Assembly: GCA_030247555.1 (NCBI GenBank) | Contig: JAOTSD010000043.1 | Location: forward strand, 1 to 33,828 | Direction: 5' to 3' | DNA: 33,828 nt | Source: Siculibacillus sp. | Lineage (GTDB): Bacteria; Pseudomonadota; Alphaproteobacteria; Rhizobiales; Ancalomicrobiaceae | Part shown: positions 10,501 through 17,346 of the stretch, piece by piece | Position numbering within the stretch: position 1 is the stretch's first letter | Layout: every line of letters starts with the position of its first letter | Notes under the pieces: model-generated | What the model was told of the DNA's origin: nothing | Database searches by the model: none | What the model saw: only the letters and a program-made list of their open reading frames with translations | Position numbers and translations under genes: made by a program

Positions 10501-12712
10501 CGAACCACTGCCCGCCGTCGACGCGGTGGCGCAGATGATGAGCCTGCCGCATCTCACCGGCACCCGGGTCGAGACGATCCCCGGTGCGACGCCCTACCTC
10601 TTCGCCGAACCCGAGCGGGTCACCCGTTGGGCCCGGCATCTCGCCGACCGCGACGGCTTTCGCATCGGTCTCGTCTGGCAGGGCAATCCCGATCCGATGG
10701 TCGATCGCGGCCGCTCGATCGCGCTCGCCGCGCTGGAGCCGCTCGCCCGCATCCCCGGCGTGCGGCTGATCGCGTTGCAGAAGGGTCCGGGCAGCGAGCA
10801 GGTCGATACGGTCGCGCCGAACATGGTCGTCGAGACCCTCGGCGACGACTTCGACGGCGGTCCGGATGCCTTCATCGACACCGCGGCGGTGATGGCGAAC
10901 CTCGATCTGGTGATCTCCACCGACACCGCCGCCGCCCATCTCGCGGGAAGCCTCGGCCGACCGGTGTGGATCCTTCTCAAAGCCCTGCCCGAGTGGCGCT
11001 GGCTCGGCGAGGATCGCGGCGACAGCCCGTGGTATCCGACCGCCCGCCTCTTCCGGCAGGCCCGCGGCGCCCGCCCGGGCGAGGATCGCTGGGCCACCGT
11101 GGTGGAACGCCTCGCGGCGGAGGTCGCCCGCCTCGTCGCCGGCGATCGCTCGCGCCTCTTCGACCGCACGGTGGCGCCGCCGCCCGCTCGTCCCGAGCCG
11201 CAGGTCGAGGCGCTGTTCCGCGCCGCGCTCGCCGCCCATCTCGCCGGCCGCCGCGCCGAGGCCCGCACCGGCTACGCCGAGGTTCTCGCCCGCCACGGCG
11301 ACCACGGCGAGGCGTTGCACATGACGGGCGTCGACGCCCTCCAGGACGGGCGCTGGTCGCGCGCCCACTTCTTCTTCGAACGCGCTCGCCGCGTCGGGGT
11401 CGACACGCCCGAACTCGCCGCCAACCGCGCCGTCGCGCTGCGCAATCTCGGCCGTCCGGGCGAGGCCGAACCCATCCTCGCCGCCACCATGGCGACCGCG
11501 CCGTCGGTCGAGGCGGCGATCGGCCTCGGCAACGTCCTGCGCGATCTCGACCGCCCGGCCGAGGCGATTTCCGTCTACGAACGCGGCCTCGCCCTCGACC
11601 CGCGCGCCGTGAAGGCCTGGCGTGGCCTCGGCAACGCCCTGCGCGACGAACGCCGCGCCGCCGAGGCGGTGGTGGCGCTCGACCGCGCCGTGGCGCTCGC
11701 CCCCGACGACCCGGAGGCCCATCTCGATCGCGCCCATGCCCTGCTCCAGGCCGGGCGGCTCGGCGACGGGCTCGACGCCTATCGTTGGCGCTGGAAGAGC
11801 GCCGAGATGAGGCCGCATCGCCACGGCGCGCCGGAATGGGACGGCGCCGATCTCGCCGGCCGTACCCTGCTCGTCCACGGCGAACAGGGGCTCGGCGACC
11901 AGATCCAGTTCGCCCGCTTCCTCGCCCTCGCCGCGGCGCGGGGCGGACGTGTCGTGGTCGAGGCGCGGCGGGTGCTGCACGGGCTCCTCTCGCGCCTGAT
12001 CCTGCCGGCGGGGGTGGAGGTCGCCGTGGTCGAGTCCGGCGCTGCTTCTCCGGCTCATGATCTTCAGTTGCCGATGCTCGACCTGCCGCGCGTCCTCGGG
12101 CTCGAAATCGCCGACCTGCCCGGGGCGGTGCCCTATCTCGTCGCCGATCCCGCCCGCCTCGCGCACTGGCGCGACCGGCTCGCCGACGACGGCCGGCTGC
12201 GTGTCGGCCTGATCTGGCAGGGCAATCCCACCGCCCGCGCCGACAAGGGACGCTCGCCGCCGCTCGCCGCGCTGGCGCCGCTCCTCGGCCTCGACGACCT
12301 GCGCTTCCTCGCGTTGCAGAAGGAACACGGCCTCGATCAGCTCGCGTCCCTTCCCGACGCCGGCCGCATCGAACGCCCCGGGGCGGGTTTCGACGAGGGG
12401 CCGGAGGGCTTTCTCGACACCGCCGCGGCGATGGCCCACCTCGATCTCGTGGTGACCTCCGACACCGCCGCGGCCCATCTCGCCGGCGCGCTCGGCCGAC
12501 CGACGCTGCTCCTGCTCAAGCGCGCCGCCGATTGGCGCTGGCTCGAAAACCGCGCCGACAGCCCGTGGTATCCGACGCTCGAGCTCTTCCGTCAGGAGGT
12601 CACCGGCGACTGGTCGACGCCGGTCGCCGCGCTCGCCGCCCGTGTCGCGGCCTTCCGCGACCGACGCGCCGCCCCGGCGGCGAAGACGCGCCGACGGACG
12701 AAACGGCCATGA
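7598..12712 (+). CDS. Triple-module TPR / GT9-like glycosyltransferase (1704 aa)
   Basis: One polypeptide with three repeats of the architecture TPR array plus heptosyltransferase-like domain. TPRs are at about residues 5-245, 585-870 and 1195-1400. Each transferase domain starts with a DYEWR-like motif, then EQGLGDTLHFVR (312), EQGFGDALQFVR (919) or EQGLGDQIQFAR (1429). Each continues with VGLVWQGNP, LQKG and SDTAMAHVAG-type motifs and ends WRWL...PWYP...FRQ (ends about 570, 1170 and 1680). These match the family annotated as tetratricopeptide-repeat-containing glycosyltransferases, related to ADP-heptose:LPS heptosyltransferases (GT9). Family members are usually single-module proteins of about 450-700 residues, so a triple fusion is unusual. 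No signal peptide or membrane segment is seen, so it is probably cytoplasmic. Donor and acceptor are unknown; the exported repeat protein upstream is a candidate acceptor. The start is uncertain: ATG 7598 or ATG 7622 (MAADSTREAL). Confidence 0.85.
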   Translation: MRRTRHDTMAADSTREALLAEGRRRQAAGDFAAAEAIWRGLLAEAPGDLEVRHLFGVVRHQLDDHATAVAEIGAVLAARPEFAPGWQNLVLPLVALGRLDEAVAAGRRAVDLAPEKPGVRTNLARALIEAGRIDEAAAVVGEALVRTPRDPITLSQAGHLALLAEDAVGAEARFCEAVAADPGHVEAHYNLGVALQAQMRDAEAAEAYRRALALEPDHRGARLNLGVALRSEGRVAAALEVWAGFRFPPREWAELAYDIGCARLLAGDWEAAWPDYEFRLEATRPFVRPPAVAAPKWDGAPLPDGTLVVHHEQGLGDTLHFVRLIPSILDRVDRVIFVCQPALTALLATSPIFTRSDGRTRVVAEGEPLPAHDAWSPLLSLAGVLRLGRRGVPPVAPWLVADPARVDRWRAHPALAPGAFRVGLVWQGNPKAPVEKGRSIPLAAFAPLAAVAGVHFVSLQKGFGRDHAPPEGMRLADLGDDFDAAGGAFLDTAAVIASLDLVITSDTAMAHVAGALGRPVWLIAKRVPEWRWGLSGGLTPWYPSMRIFRQTRTGDWSDPMRAVAADLARLAALHAGPGPAAGEDVRALFEAGLAAHARRAPAEAAALFARAVPTAPRDARLVNFLAMARMAEGGDAALAEAHAFAAHSVALDGRDPDLLANLAVVAKRRGDLDDAGIALDRALALDPGHRAAGLNLINVDLARGRTDDAAGRAEAMAARFPGDAGVLAGAAEALRAAGRLDAATAVARRAITVAPNEARHRVSLGRIRLEAGDPAGAARAWEEAVVIAPDDPDALSNLGVHERNHGETGLALWFGRAAVAADPTHADAWSNLGIAAGERERPDEARAAFARAIALRPDHADARMAHGMTLLATGNYAEGLPDYEWRLRSARLGLDARPTRLPPWTGGDPKGLRLLIVAEQGFGDALQFVRYASVLKARGAAEVHVGCRRRLKSLLATATGVDGTVCEGEPLPAVDAVAQMMSLPHLTGTRVETIPGATPYLFAEPERVTRWARHLADRDGFRIGLVWQGNPDPMVDRGRSIALAALEPLARIPGVRLIALQKGPGSEQVDTVAPNMVVETLGDDFDGGPDAFIDTAAVMANLDLVISTDTAAAHLAGSLGRPVWILLKALPEWRWLGEDRGDSPWYPTARLFRQARGARPGEDRWATVVERLAAEVARLVAGDRSRLFDRTVAPPPARPEPQVEALFRAALAAHLAGRRAEARTGYAEVLARHGDHGEALHMTGVDALQDGRWSRAHFFFERARRVGVDTPELAANRAVALRNLGRPGEAEPILAATMATAPSVEAAIGLGNVLRDLDRPAEAISVYERGLALDPRAVKAWRGLGNALRDERRAAEAVVALDRAVALAPDDPEAHLDRAHALLQAGRLGDGLDAYRWRWKSAEMRPHRHGAPEWDGADLAGRTLLVHGEQGLGDQIQFARFLALAAARGGRVVVEARRVLHGLLSRLILPAGVEVAVVESGAASPAHDLQLPMLDLPRVLGLEIADLPGAVPYLVADPARLAHWRDRLADDGRLRVGLIWQGNPTARADKGRSPPLAALAPLLGLDDLRFLALQKEHGLDQLASLPDAGRIERPGAGFDEGPEGFLDTAAAMAHLDLVVTSDTAAAHLAGALGRPTLLLLKRAADWRWLENRADSPWYPTLELFRQEVTGDWSTPVAALAARVAAFRDRRAAPAAKTRRRTKRP

Positions 12713-14202
12713 GTGATCCCGGCATCACCGTCCGCCTCGCCGCCGCCCATCGGCTCCACCGCGCCGGGGCCTTCGCCGAGGCGCTCGAGGGCTATGCCGG
12801 TGTCCTCGCCCTCGACCCCGATCACCCCGACGCCCTCAACCTCGCCGCTTCGGCGACCCGCAGCCTCGGCGATGCCGCCGCCGCGGTCGACCTCGCCCGC
12901 CGCGCCGTCGCCGCGGCGCCGGATCGCGCCGACGTGCGTTACAACCACGGCAACGCCCTTTCGGCGATCGGCGACCCGAGAGGGGCGGCGGAGGCCTTCC
13001 GCATCGCGTCGGCGCTCGATCCGACCCACGCCGATGCCGCCGCCAACCTCGGCCTCGCCCTGGCGCGGGCAGGCGATGATGCCGGGGCCGAAGCCGCCTA
13101 TCGCGCCGCCCTCGCCGTCGATGCCGACCATCGCATGGCGCGGCTCAATCTCGGCAATCTCCTCGGCGAGTGCGGGCGCGGCGACGAAGGGATCGCCGAG
13201 TTGCGCGAGGTGGTCCGTCGCCACCCCGATCTCGCCGAGGGGCACTACGACCTCGGTCTCGCCCTGCTGCGCGCCGGCGACTGGATCACCGGCTTCGCCG
13301 AGTACGAATGGCGTTGGCGGACCGACGGTTTCGCCTCACCGCCGCGCCACACCGACATCCCCGACTGGGACGGTCGGCCGCTCGACGGACGGTCCCTGCT
13401 CGTCCATGCCGAACAGGGGCTCGGCGACACGCTGCAGTTCGTTCGCCTGCTGCCGCTCGCCGCTTCGCTCGGCGCCCGCATCACCCTGGAGGCGCCGACC
13501 GTGCTCGTCCGCCTCCTCGCCGATGTGGCCGGGGCCGAGACGGTGACCGATGCCGTCGATGCCGCCGCCTTCGACCTGCAGACACCGCTGATGGGGTTAC
13601 CCCACCGCCTCGGCCTGACTCCCGGCGCCCTGCCGCCTCGCGCCGCCTCGCTCACCGCCGATCCCGCCCGCGTCGCCCTCTGGCGCGAGCGCCTGCGTCT
13701 CGTCGATGGCGCCGAGGCGGTGGCGGTCGCCTGGCGCGGCAACCCGAACTCGCCGGCCGACCGCGGACGCAGTTTCGACGGTCCGGCCCGTCTCGCCCCG
13801 CTCGCCGCGCCCGGTCGACGGTTGATCGCCGTGCAGAAACTCCCGCGCGACGAACTCGAGCCGGCGCCGGTGGCGAGCGGCTGGCGGGTCGCGAACGCCG
13901 GCGATCAGGTGATCGAGCATCCCGGCCCCGATTTCGACGCCGGCCGCGACGCTTTCCTCGACACCGCCGCCGTCCTGGCGATCTGCGGGCGGGTGGTGAC
14001 GATCGACACTTCGCTCGCCCATCTCGCCGCGTCGCTCGGCCGGCCGACCGAGATCCTGTTGAAGCGAGTCGCCGACTGGCGTTGGCTCGAGCGGCGCCCC
14101 GACACCCCGTGGTATCCGACGGTTCGCCTGCATCGCCAGACGGTCGCCGGCGATTGGTCGGGCCCGCTCGCGAGCGTGGTGGCGGCGCTGGCGCGGGGGT
14201 GA
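12709..14202 (+). CDS. TPR / GT9-like glycosyltransferase, single module
   Basis: A 497-residue protein starting MSDPGITVRLAAAHRLHRAG. Its ATG overlaps the upstream stop (ATGA at 12709-12712), which indicates translational coupling to the triple-module gene. TPRs fill about residues 5-190. The transferase domain contains YEWRWR, EQGLGDTLQFVRLLP, VAWRGNPNSPADRGRSF, IDTSLAHLAASLGRP and WRWLERRPDTPWYP, in the same order as the three upstream modules. It differs from them in TIDTSLAHLAA versus SDTAxAHLAG and in VAWRGNP versus VxLxWQGNP, which suggests older divergence or another substrate. It is probably a cytoplasmic glycosyltransferase of the TPR-GT family; donor and acceptor are unknown. It is the last gene of the plus-strand block and converges on the methyltransferase gene. 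Confidence 0.85.
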   Translation: MSDPGITVRLAAAHRLHRAGAFAEALEGYAGVLALDPDHPDALNLAASATRSLGDAAAAVDLARRAVAAAPDRADVRYNHGNALSAIGDPRGAAEAFRIASALDPTHADAAANLGLALARAGDDAGAEAAYRAALAVDADHRMARLNLGNLLGECGRGDEGIAELREVVRRHPDLAEGHYDLGLALLRAGDWITGFAEYEWRWRTDGFASPPRHTDIPDWDGRPLDGRSLLVHAEQGLGDTLQFVRLLPLAASLGARITLEAPTVLVRLLADVAGAETVTDAVDAAAFDLQTPLMGLPHRLGLTPGALPPRAASLTADPARVALWRERLRLVDGAEAVAVAWRGNPNSPADRGRSFDGPARLAPLAAPGRRLIAVQKLPRDELEPAPVASGWRVANAGDQVIEHPGPDFDAGRDAFLDTAAVLAICGRVVTIDTSLAHLAASLGRPTEILLKRVADWRWLERRPDTPWYPTVRLHRQTVAGDWSGPLASVVAALARG

Positions 14203-14493
14203 GACGAGGGCGCCGGCGCCGGTGAGAGGGGAGTTCGCCACGGCGGAACCGAAGGCCTTCGGACGCGACGAACCGTCCGATGTCGGCACGTGGAACGAGG
14301 GCGAGATCTCTCCCTCCCCGTCCTCGCCGGGTCGAGCCCGCGACGACCACCGCGAGGGGAAGCCGACGAAGCCGGCTTCCGATCGACCTTCGGGCGCGTC
14401 GGCGCGGGTCCCGGATGTCGGACCGATCGCCACCGTGGTCGAGCGCCGAGAAGATCCGTCGGGCCGCCCTCTCCGACCTCTCGAGACGGGCTC
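14203..14493. other. Convergent intergenic region, no gene
   Basis: Gap of 291 bp between the convergent TPR-GT and methyltransferase genes. It holds a GC palindrome GGCGCCGGCGCC just after the first stop (14209-14220) and a perfect 8 bp hairpin at 14358-14380, listed separately. Short open frames here show no family motif and no convincing ribosome site. Confidence 0.5.
14358..14380. terminator. Perfect 8 bp hairpin between convergent genes
   Basis: GGAAGCCG (14358-14365) and CGGCTTCC (14373-14380) are perfect inverted repeats around a 7-base loop. The position between two convergent genes suits a bidirectional terminator or mRNA 3' end. No T-tract lies on either side, so intrinsic termination is not assured. 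Confidence 0.4.
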
Positions 14494-15159
14494 TCAGGCG
14501 GCCGGCTTGCGCTGGATGAAGCCCCAATACTTGTCGGGTCCCATCTTCAGCTGGAAGCCGATGTCGAAGTGGTTGATGTCGACGAATCCGCTGCGGCGGA
14601 TCAAGTCGTGCAGCATGCGCTGACCGAAGACCGAATAGTGGTTCTTGTTGAGCTCGTGGCCGGCGACGGTGTCGGGGCAGGGCACTTCGATGTAGACGAC
14701 GCCACCGGGTTTCAGCACGCGGAAGATCTCGGCCAGCGTGAAGAACGGCATGATCGAGTGCTCGAGCACGTGCCGGCACCAGACGAGGTCGAACGTGTCG
14801 TCCGGGAACTCGAGGAAGGTCAGGTCCATCTCGACCGCGTCGTAGCCCGCCTCGCGGCAGATGCGCACGTCCTCGCCGATGGCGATGCCGGTGGCGTTCA
14901 GCCGGTCGGCGGCGAAGTGTTTCAGCGCCACGCCCTGGCCGCAGCCGATGTCGAGGACCCGCGCCCCTTCCGCCACCGGGAAGGTCGCCTTGACCTTCTC
15001 CCACACCTTCGCGGTGATGTCGGCGTGCAGGCCGGTCGGCGTCTCCGGATAGACGTCGCTCCACAGCTTGCGGCAGAAGGCTTCGAGCCGGGCGTATTTG
15101 GCCAGCGGATCGGCGGCGGTCGCCGGCATCTGCTCGGGCTCGGACATCGGCGTCTCCAT
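14494..15159 (-). CDS. SAM-dependent class I methyltransferase
   Basis: A 221-residue class I methyltransferase. Motif I is VLDIGCGQG at about residues 68-76, followed by the acidic segment VEMDLTFLEFPDDTFD, the acceptor-strand motif VWCRHVLEHS and the post-motif LAEIFRVLKPGGVVYIEVP. This Methyltransf_11-like layout is common in glycan and lipid modification clusters. The ATG overlaps the upstream glycosyltransferase stop by one base (TGATG at 15159), so the two are probably translated together and may act on the same glycan. A second possible start (MSEPEQMP) lies four codons in. No membrane segment is seen. Substrate unknown; assignment to a sugar or lipid-linked acceptor is inference from the neighbour. 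Confidence 0.82.
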   Translation of the reverse strand: METPMSEPEQMPATAADPLAKYARLEAFCRKLWSDVYPETPTGLHADITAKVWEKVKATFPVAEGARVLDIGCGQGVALKHFAADRLNATGIAIGEDVRICREAGYDAVEMDLTFLEFPDDTFDLVWCRHVLEHSIMPFFTLAEIFRVLKPGGVVYIEVPCPDTVAGHELNKNHYSVFGQRMLHDLIRRSGFVDINHFDIGFQLKMGPDKYWGFIQRKPAA

Positions 15160-16349
15160 CAATCGATATCCATGACGATGCGTTTCATCGCGGCGGCGGT
15201 GTGCCCCCAGGTGAGGGTCGAGAGGAATTCGGCGCCGGCCGCGCCGCGCCGACGCGCTTCGGCCCGATCGGCGTGGACGCGCTCCAGCGTCTCGACGATC
15301 TCCTCGACGTCGCTCTCGCCCCAGCCGGCGGTGCCGCCGACGCCCGCACCCGCCCCGCCCATCGGGCTCTGCCGGGTCAGCGGCCAGCAACGGTCCTCGG
15401 CGACGAGGTCCATGTGGCCGGTGTTGGCGGAGAGGATGGTCGGCACGCCGCAGGCCATGCACTCCATGGCGACCAGATTGGTGCCGCCCTCCGACCGGTT
15501 GGGGAAGAGCGCAACGTCCATCTCGCGCAGGATCGGCGGCATGAAGGCGTTGGGCACCGCCCCGAGATCGAGGAACTGGTTCTCCGGAATGCCGTTGGCC
15601 CGCGCCCAAGCGCGGTTGTCGACCGCCTTGCCGGACGCGTCGTAGGGGATCGGCGCCGCCTTGCCCGACTGGTCGAGGGTGCGGGCGAACTGGACCCACG
15701 GGCTGTGCCAGGCGGTGACCAGCATCGCCTCGGGATGGCGCGCCGCGAACCGGGCGAAGGCGGCGACCACCAGATCCTGCCCCTTGCGCAGCTCGAGCTT
15801 GCCGCCGGAGAAGACGAGGAAGCGATCGCCCGGGGTGCCGAGCCGCGGCGCCGGGTGGAACAGGCTCTGGTCGATGCCCTGGATGACGGTGGTGACGTTG
15901 GTCAGCCCGTGTTCGCGCAGGATCTTCTCGTTCCAGGTCGAGCCGCAGACGACGAGCGGGAAGGCGCGGGCGCGTTCGATCGTCTCGGCGTCGAGCTGCG
16001 GCTGTTCGAAGAAGACGACGCCGAGGGTCGGCCGGCCGCGCAGTTGCACCCCGTGGGCGCCCGGGCTGACGCGAAAGTCGTTGCCGAGGGCGGCGAGCAG
16101 CGGCCCGTCGAGATCGAGCGACCGGCCCGCCCGCCCGGCCAACTGCCCGGCGAGCCAGCCCGATCGGGTGACGAAGCCGTCGAGCGCCAGGCGACGCAGC
16201 TTGTCGACGGCGATCTGGCTCTCCTGGATCGGGAACGAGCCGAAGGCTTCGAGATCGGGGTCGCGCGCCCAGTGGAGAGCCAGATTGAGACCGTAGACGC
16301 CCCAGCCGAAGAAGCTGGAGATGCCCCAGTGGATCACCACGCGCCGCAT
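15159..16349 (-). CDS. GT4-like glycosyltransferase (GT-B fold)
   Basis: A 396-residue glycosyltransferase. The N-terminal half contains WGISSFFGWGVYGLNLAL, an acceptor-side Rossmann start. The C-terminal half holds FLVFSGGKLELRKGQDLVV and the nucleotide-sugar site FPNRSEGGTNLVAMECMACG, an EX7E-like signature of GT4-type retaining enzymes. No signal peptide or membrane segment is obvious, so it likely works at the cytoplasmic face. GAGGG lies 9 bases upstream of the ATG. A 64 bp gap separates it from the PPC-domain gene, and it overlaps the methyltransferase gene by one base. Donor and acceptor sugars cannot be read from the sequence. Confidence 0.83.
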   Translation of the reverse strand: MRRVVIHWGISSFFGWGVYGLNLALHWARDPDLEAFGSFPIQESQIAVDKLRRLALDGFVTRSGWLAGQLAGRAGRSLDLDGPLLAALGNDFRVSPGAHGVQLRGRPTLGVVFFEQPQLDAETIERARAFPLVVCGSTWNEKILREHGLTNVTTVIQGIDQSLFHPAPRLGTPGDRFLVFSGGKLELRKGQDLVVAAFARFAARHPEAMLVTAWHSPWVQFARTLDQSGKAAPIPYDASGKAVDNRAWARANGIPENQFLDLGAVPNAFMPPILREMDVALFPNRSEGGTNLVAMECMACGVPTILSANTGHMDLVAEDRCWPLTRQSPMGGAGAGVGGTAGWGESDVEEIVETLERVHADRAEARRRGAAGAEFLSTLTWGHTAAAMKRIVMDID

Positions 16350-16413
16350 GCCGACGAGCCCTCGCGCCGGGCCCCGTTCGCCGCGAATCGGCCGCGGGCC
16401 CCATCGATCCGTT

Positions 16414-17346
16414 CTAGTCCGCCGCCGCGGCGGCGTCGACGGCGGCCGACCGATCGGTCGCTTCCACGACCAGCACCAGTTCGAAGGTCATCAGCACCGG
16501 GTTGATCCCCCGGGCGAACCGCCCGCGCGCCACCCGTCCGCTCATGTCGACGAGCCCGCCGTCGAGTTCGGCGCACCACCCCACCTCGGGGCCGCCGGCG
16601 ACGCGTCCGTGCGCGAGGTGGACCTCGGTGGCGAAGGGCAGGATCTCCTCGCCGTTCTCGAAGGCCGCCCCGATGGTCGAGCCGACACCGCCCTCGATGC
16701 GCGCCCGAGTGATGCCGCGCTCCCGACAGAAGTCCTCGAGCGCGCCGGCGAAGTCCTGGTTCGGCCGCAGCCGCAGCGCGTGGGCACGCTCCCGACCGTC
16801 GCCGAGTGAGGTGGGGTCCTCGGCCACCGGCGCGAAGACGGTGAATCCGGTCTCCTCGTCCGGGTCGGCCCGGAAGACGGCGCCGTCGAGGCCGAAGGCC
16901 GGGAGCACCACATCCTCGGCGACGACCGTCCCCTCCGGCAGGACGTGGCCGCCGCGGACCGCGCCGTCCGCCTCGCGCCAGGTCCCATGGGCGTGGAAGG
17001 CGAGCGCGCCGTCGCGCCGGCCGACCGTCATCGCCCCCTCCAGCACCCGGGTGACCTCCGCAGCACGGAAGGTCTCCGAATAGAAAGCGGCGTGACGGGC
17101 GTCGCGCGGCGGCGCCGGCATGCACCAGGCGAAGAGCGCGAGCGCCAGGCCGTCGAGCCGCACCGTGCCGCTCGAGAGACCTTCGGTGGCGAAGCACCGC
17201 GCGATCCCGGCGAGGAGGGTCTCGCCGGCGACGAGGTGCGCCTCGAAGCGCCGGCCGCGGCAGGCGACGGCGACGACCCGGTCGGCCGGGGCGGGCCCCG
17301 GCTGGCGGATCCGCGTCGGGCGAGTGGCCGCCGTCGAGCGGTTCAC
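16414..17346 (-). CDS. Tandem PPC/DUF296 domain protein
   Basis: A 310-residue protein starting at a GTG that overlaps the stop of the acyl-CoA synthetase (GTGA, 17343-17346). It contains two related domains. The N-terminal one (about residues 22-170) carries FHAHGTW...GGHVLPEGTVV, and the C-terminal one (about 185-295) carries GGVGSTIGAAF, TEVHLAHGRV and GRFARGINPVLMTFELVL. The paired HxHG and GGH patterns resemble the PPC (plant and prokaryote conserved, DUF296) fold, a small trimer-forming domain sometimes linked to DNA binding. No AT-hook is visible. Overlap with acyl-CoA genes suggests a metabolic role, perhaps in binding or handling an acyl-CoA product, but this is not established. Alternative starts inside the frame lack the coupling geometry. 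Confidence 0.7.
   Translation of the reverse strand: MNRSTAATRPTRIRQPGPAPADRVVAVACRGRRFEAHLVAGETLLAGIARCFATEGLSSGTVRLDGLALALFAWCMPAPPRDARHAAFYSETFRAAEVTRVLEGAMTVGRRDGALAFHAHGTWREADGAVRGGHVLPEGTVVAEDVVLPAFGLDGAVFRADPDEETGFTVFAPVAEDPTSLGDGRERAHALRLRPNQDFAGALEDFCRERGITRARIEGGVGSTIGAAFENGEEILPFATEVHLAHGRVAGGPEVGWCAELDGGLVDMSGRVARGRFARGINPVLMTFELVLVVEATDRSAAVDAAAAAD

Noticed and set aside
9029-12478. 1149-codon open frame on the minus strand opposite the triple TPR-GT gene
   Set aside because: It is a frame shadow caused by GC-rich third positions. Its product is low-complexity Gly/Arg/Glu-rich with no family motif, whereas the plus strand has clear TPR and GT motifs.
14494-16404. 636-codon frame that seems to join a long N-terminus to the methyltransferase
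   Set aside because: The N-terminal part is the glycosyltransferase gene out of frame. The methyltransferase starts at 15159 with a TGATG overlap.
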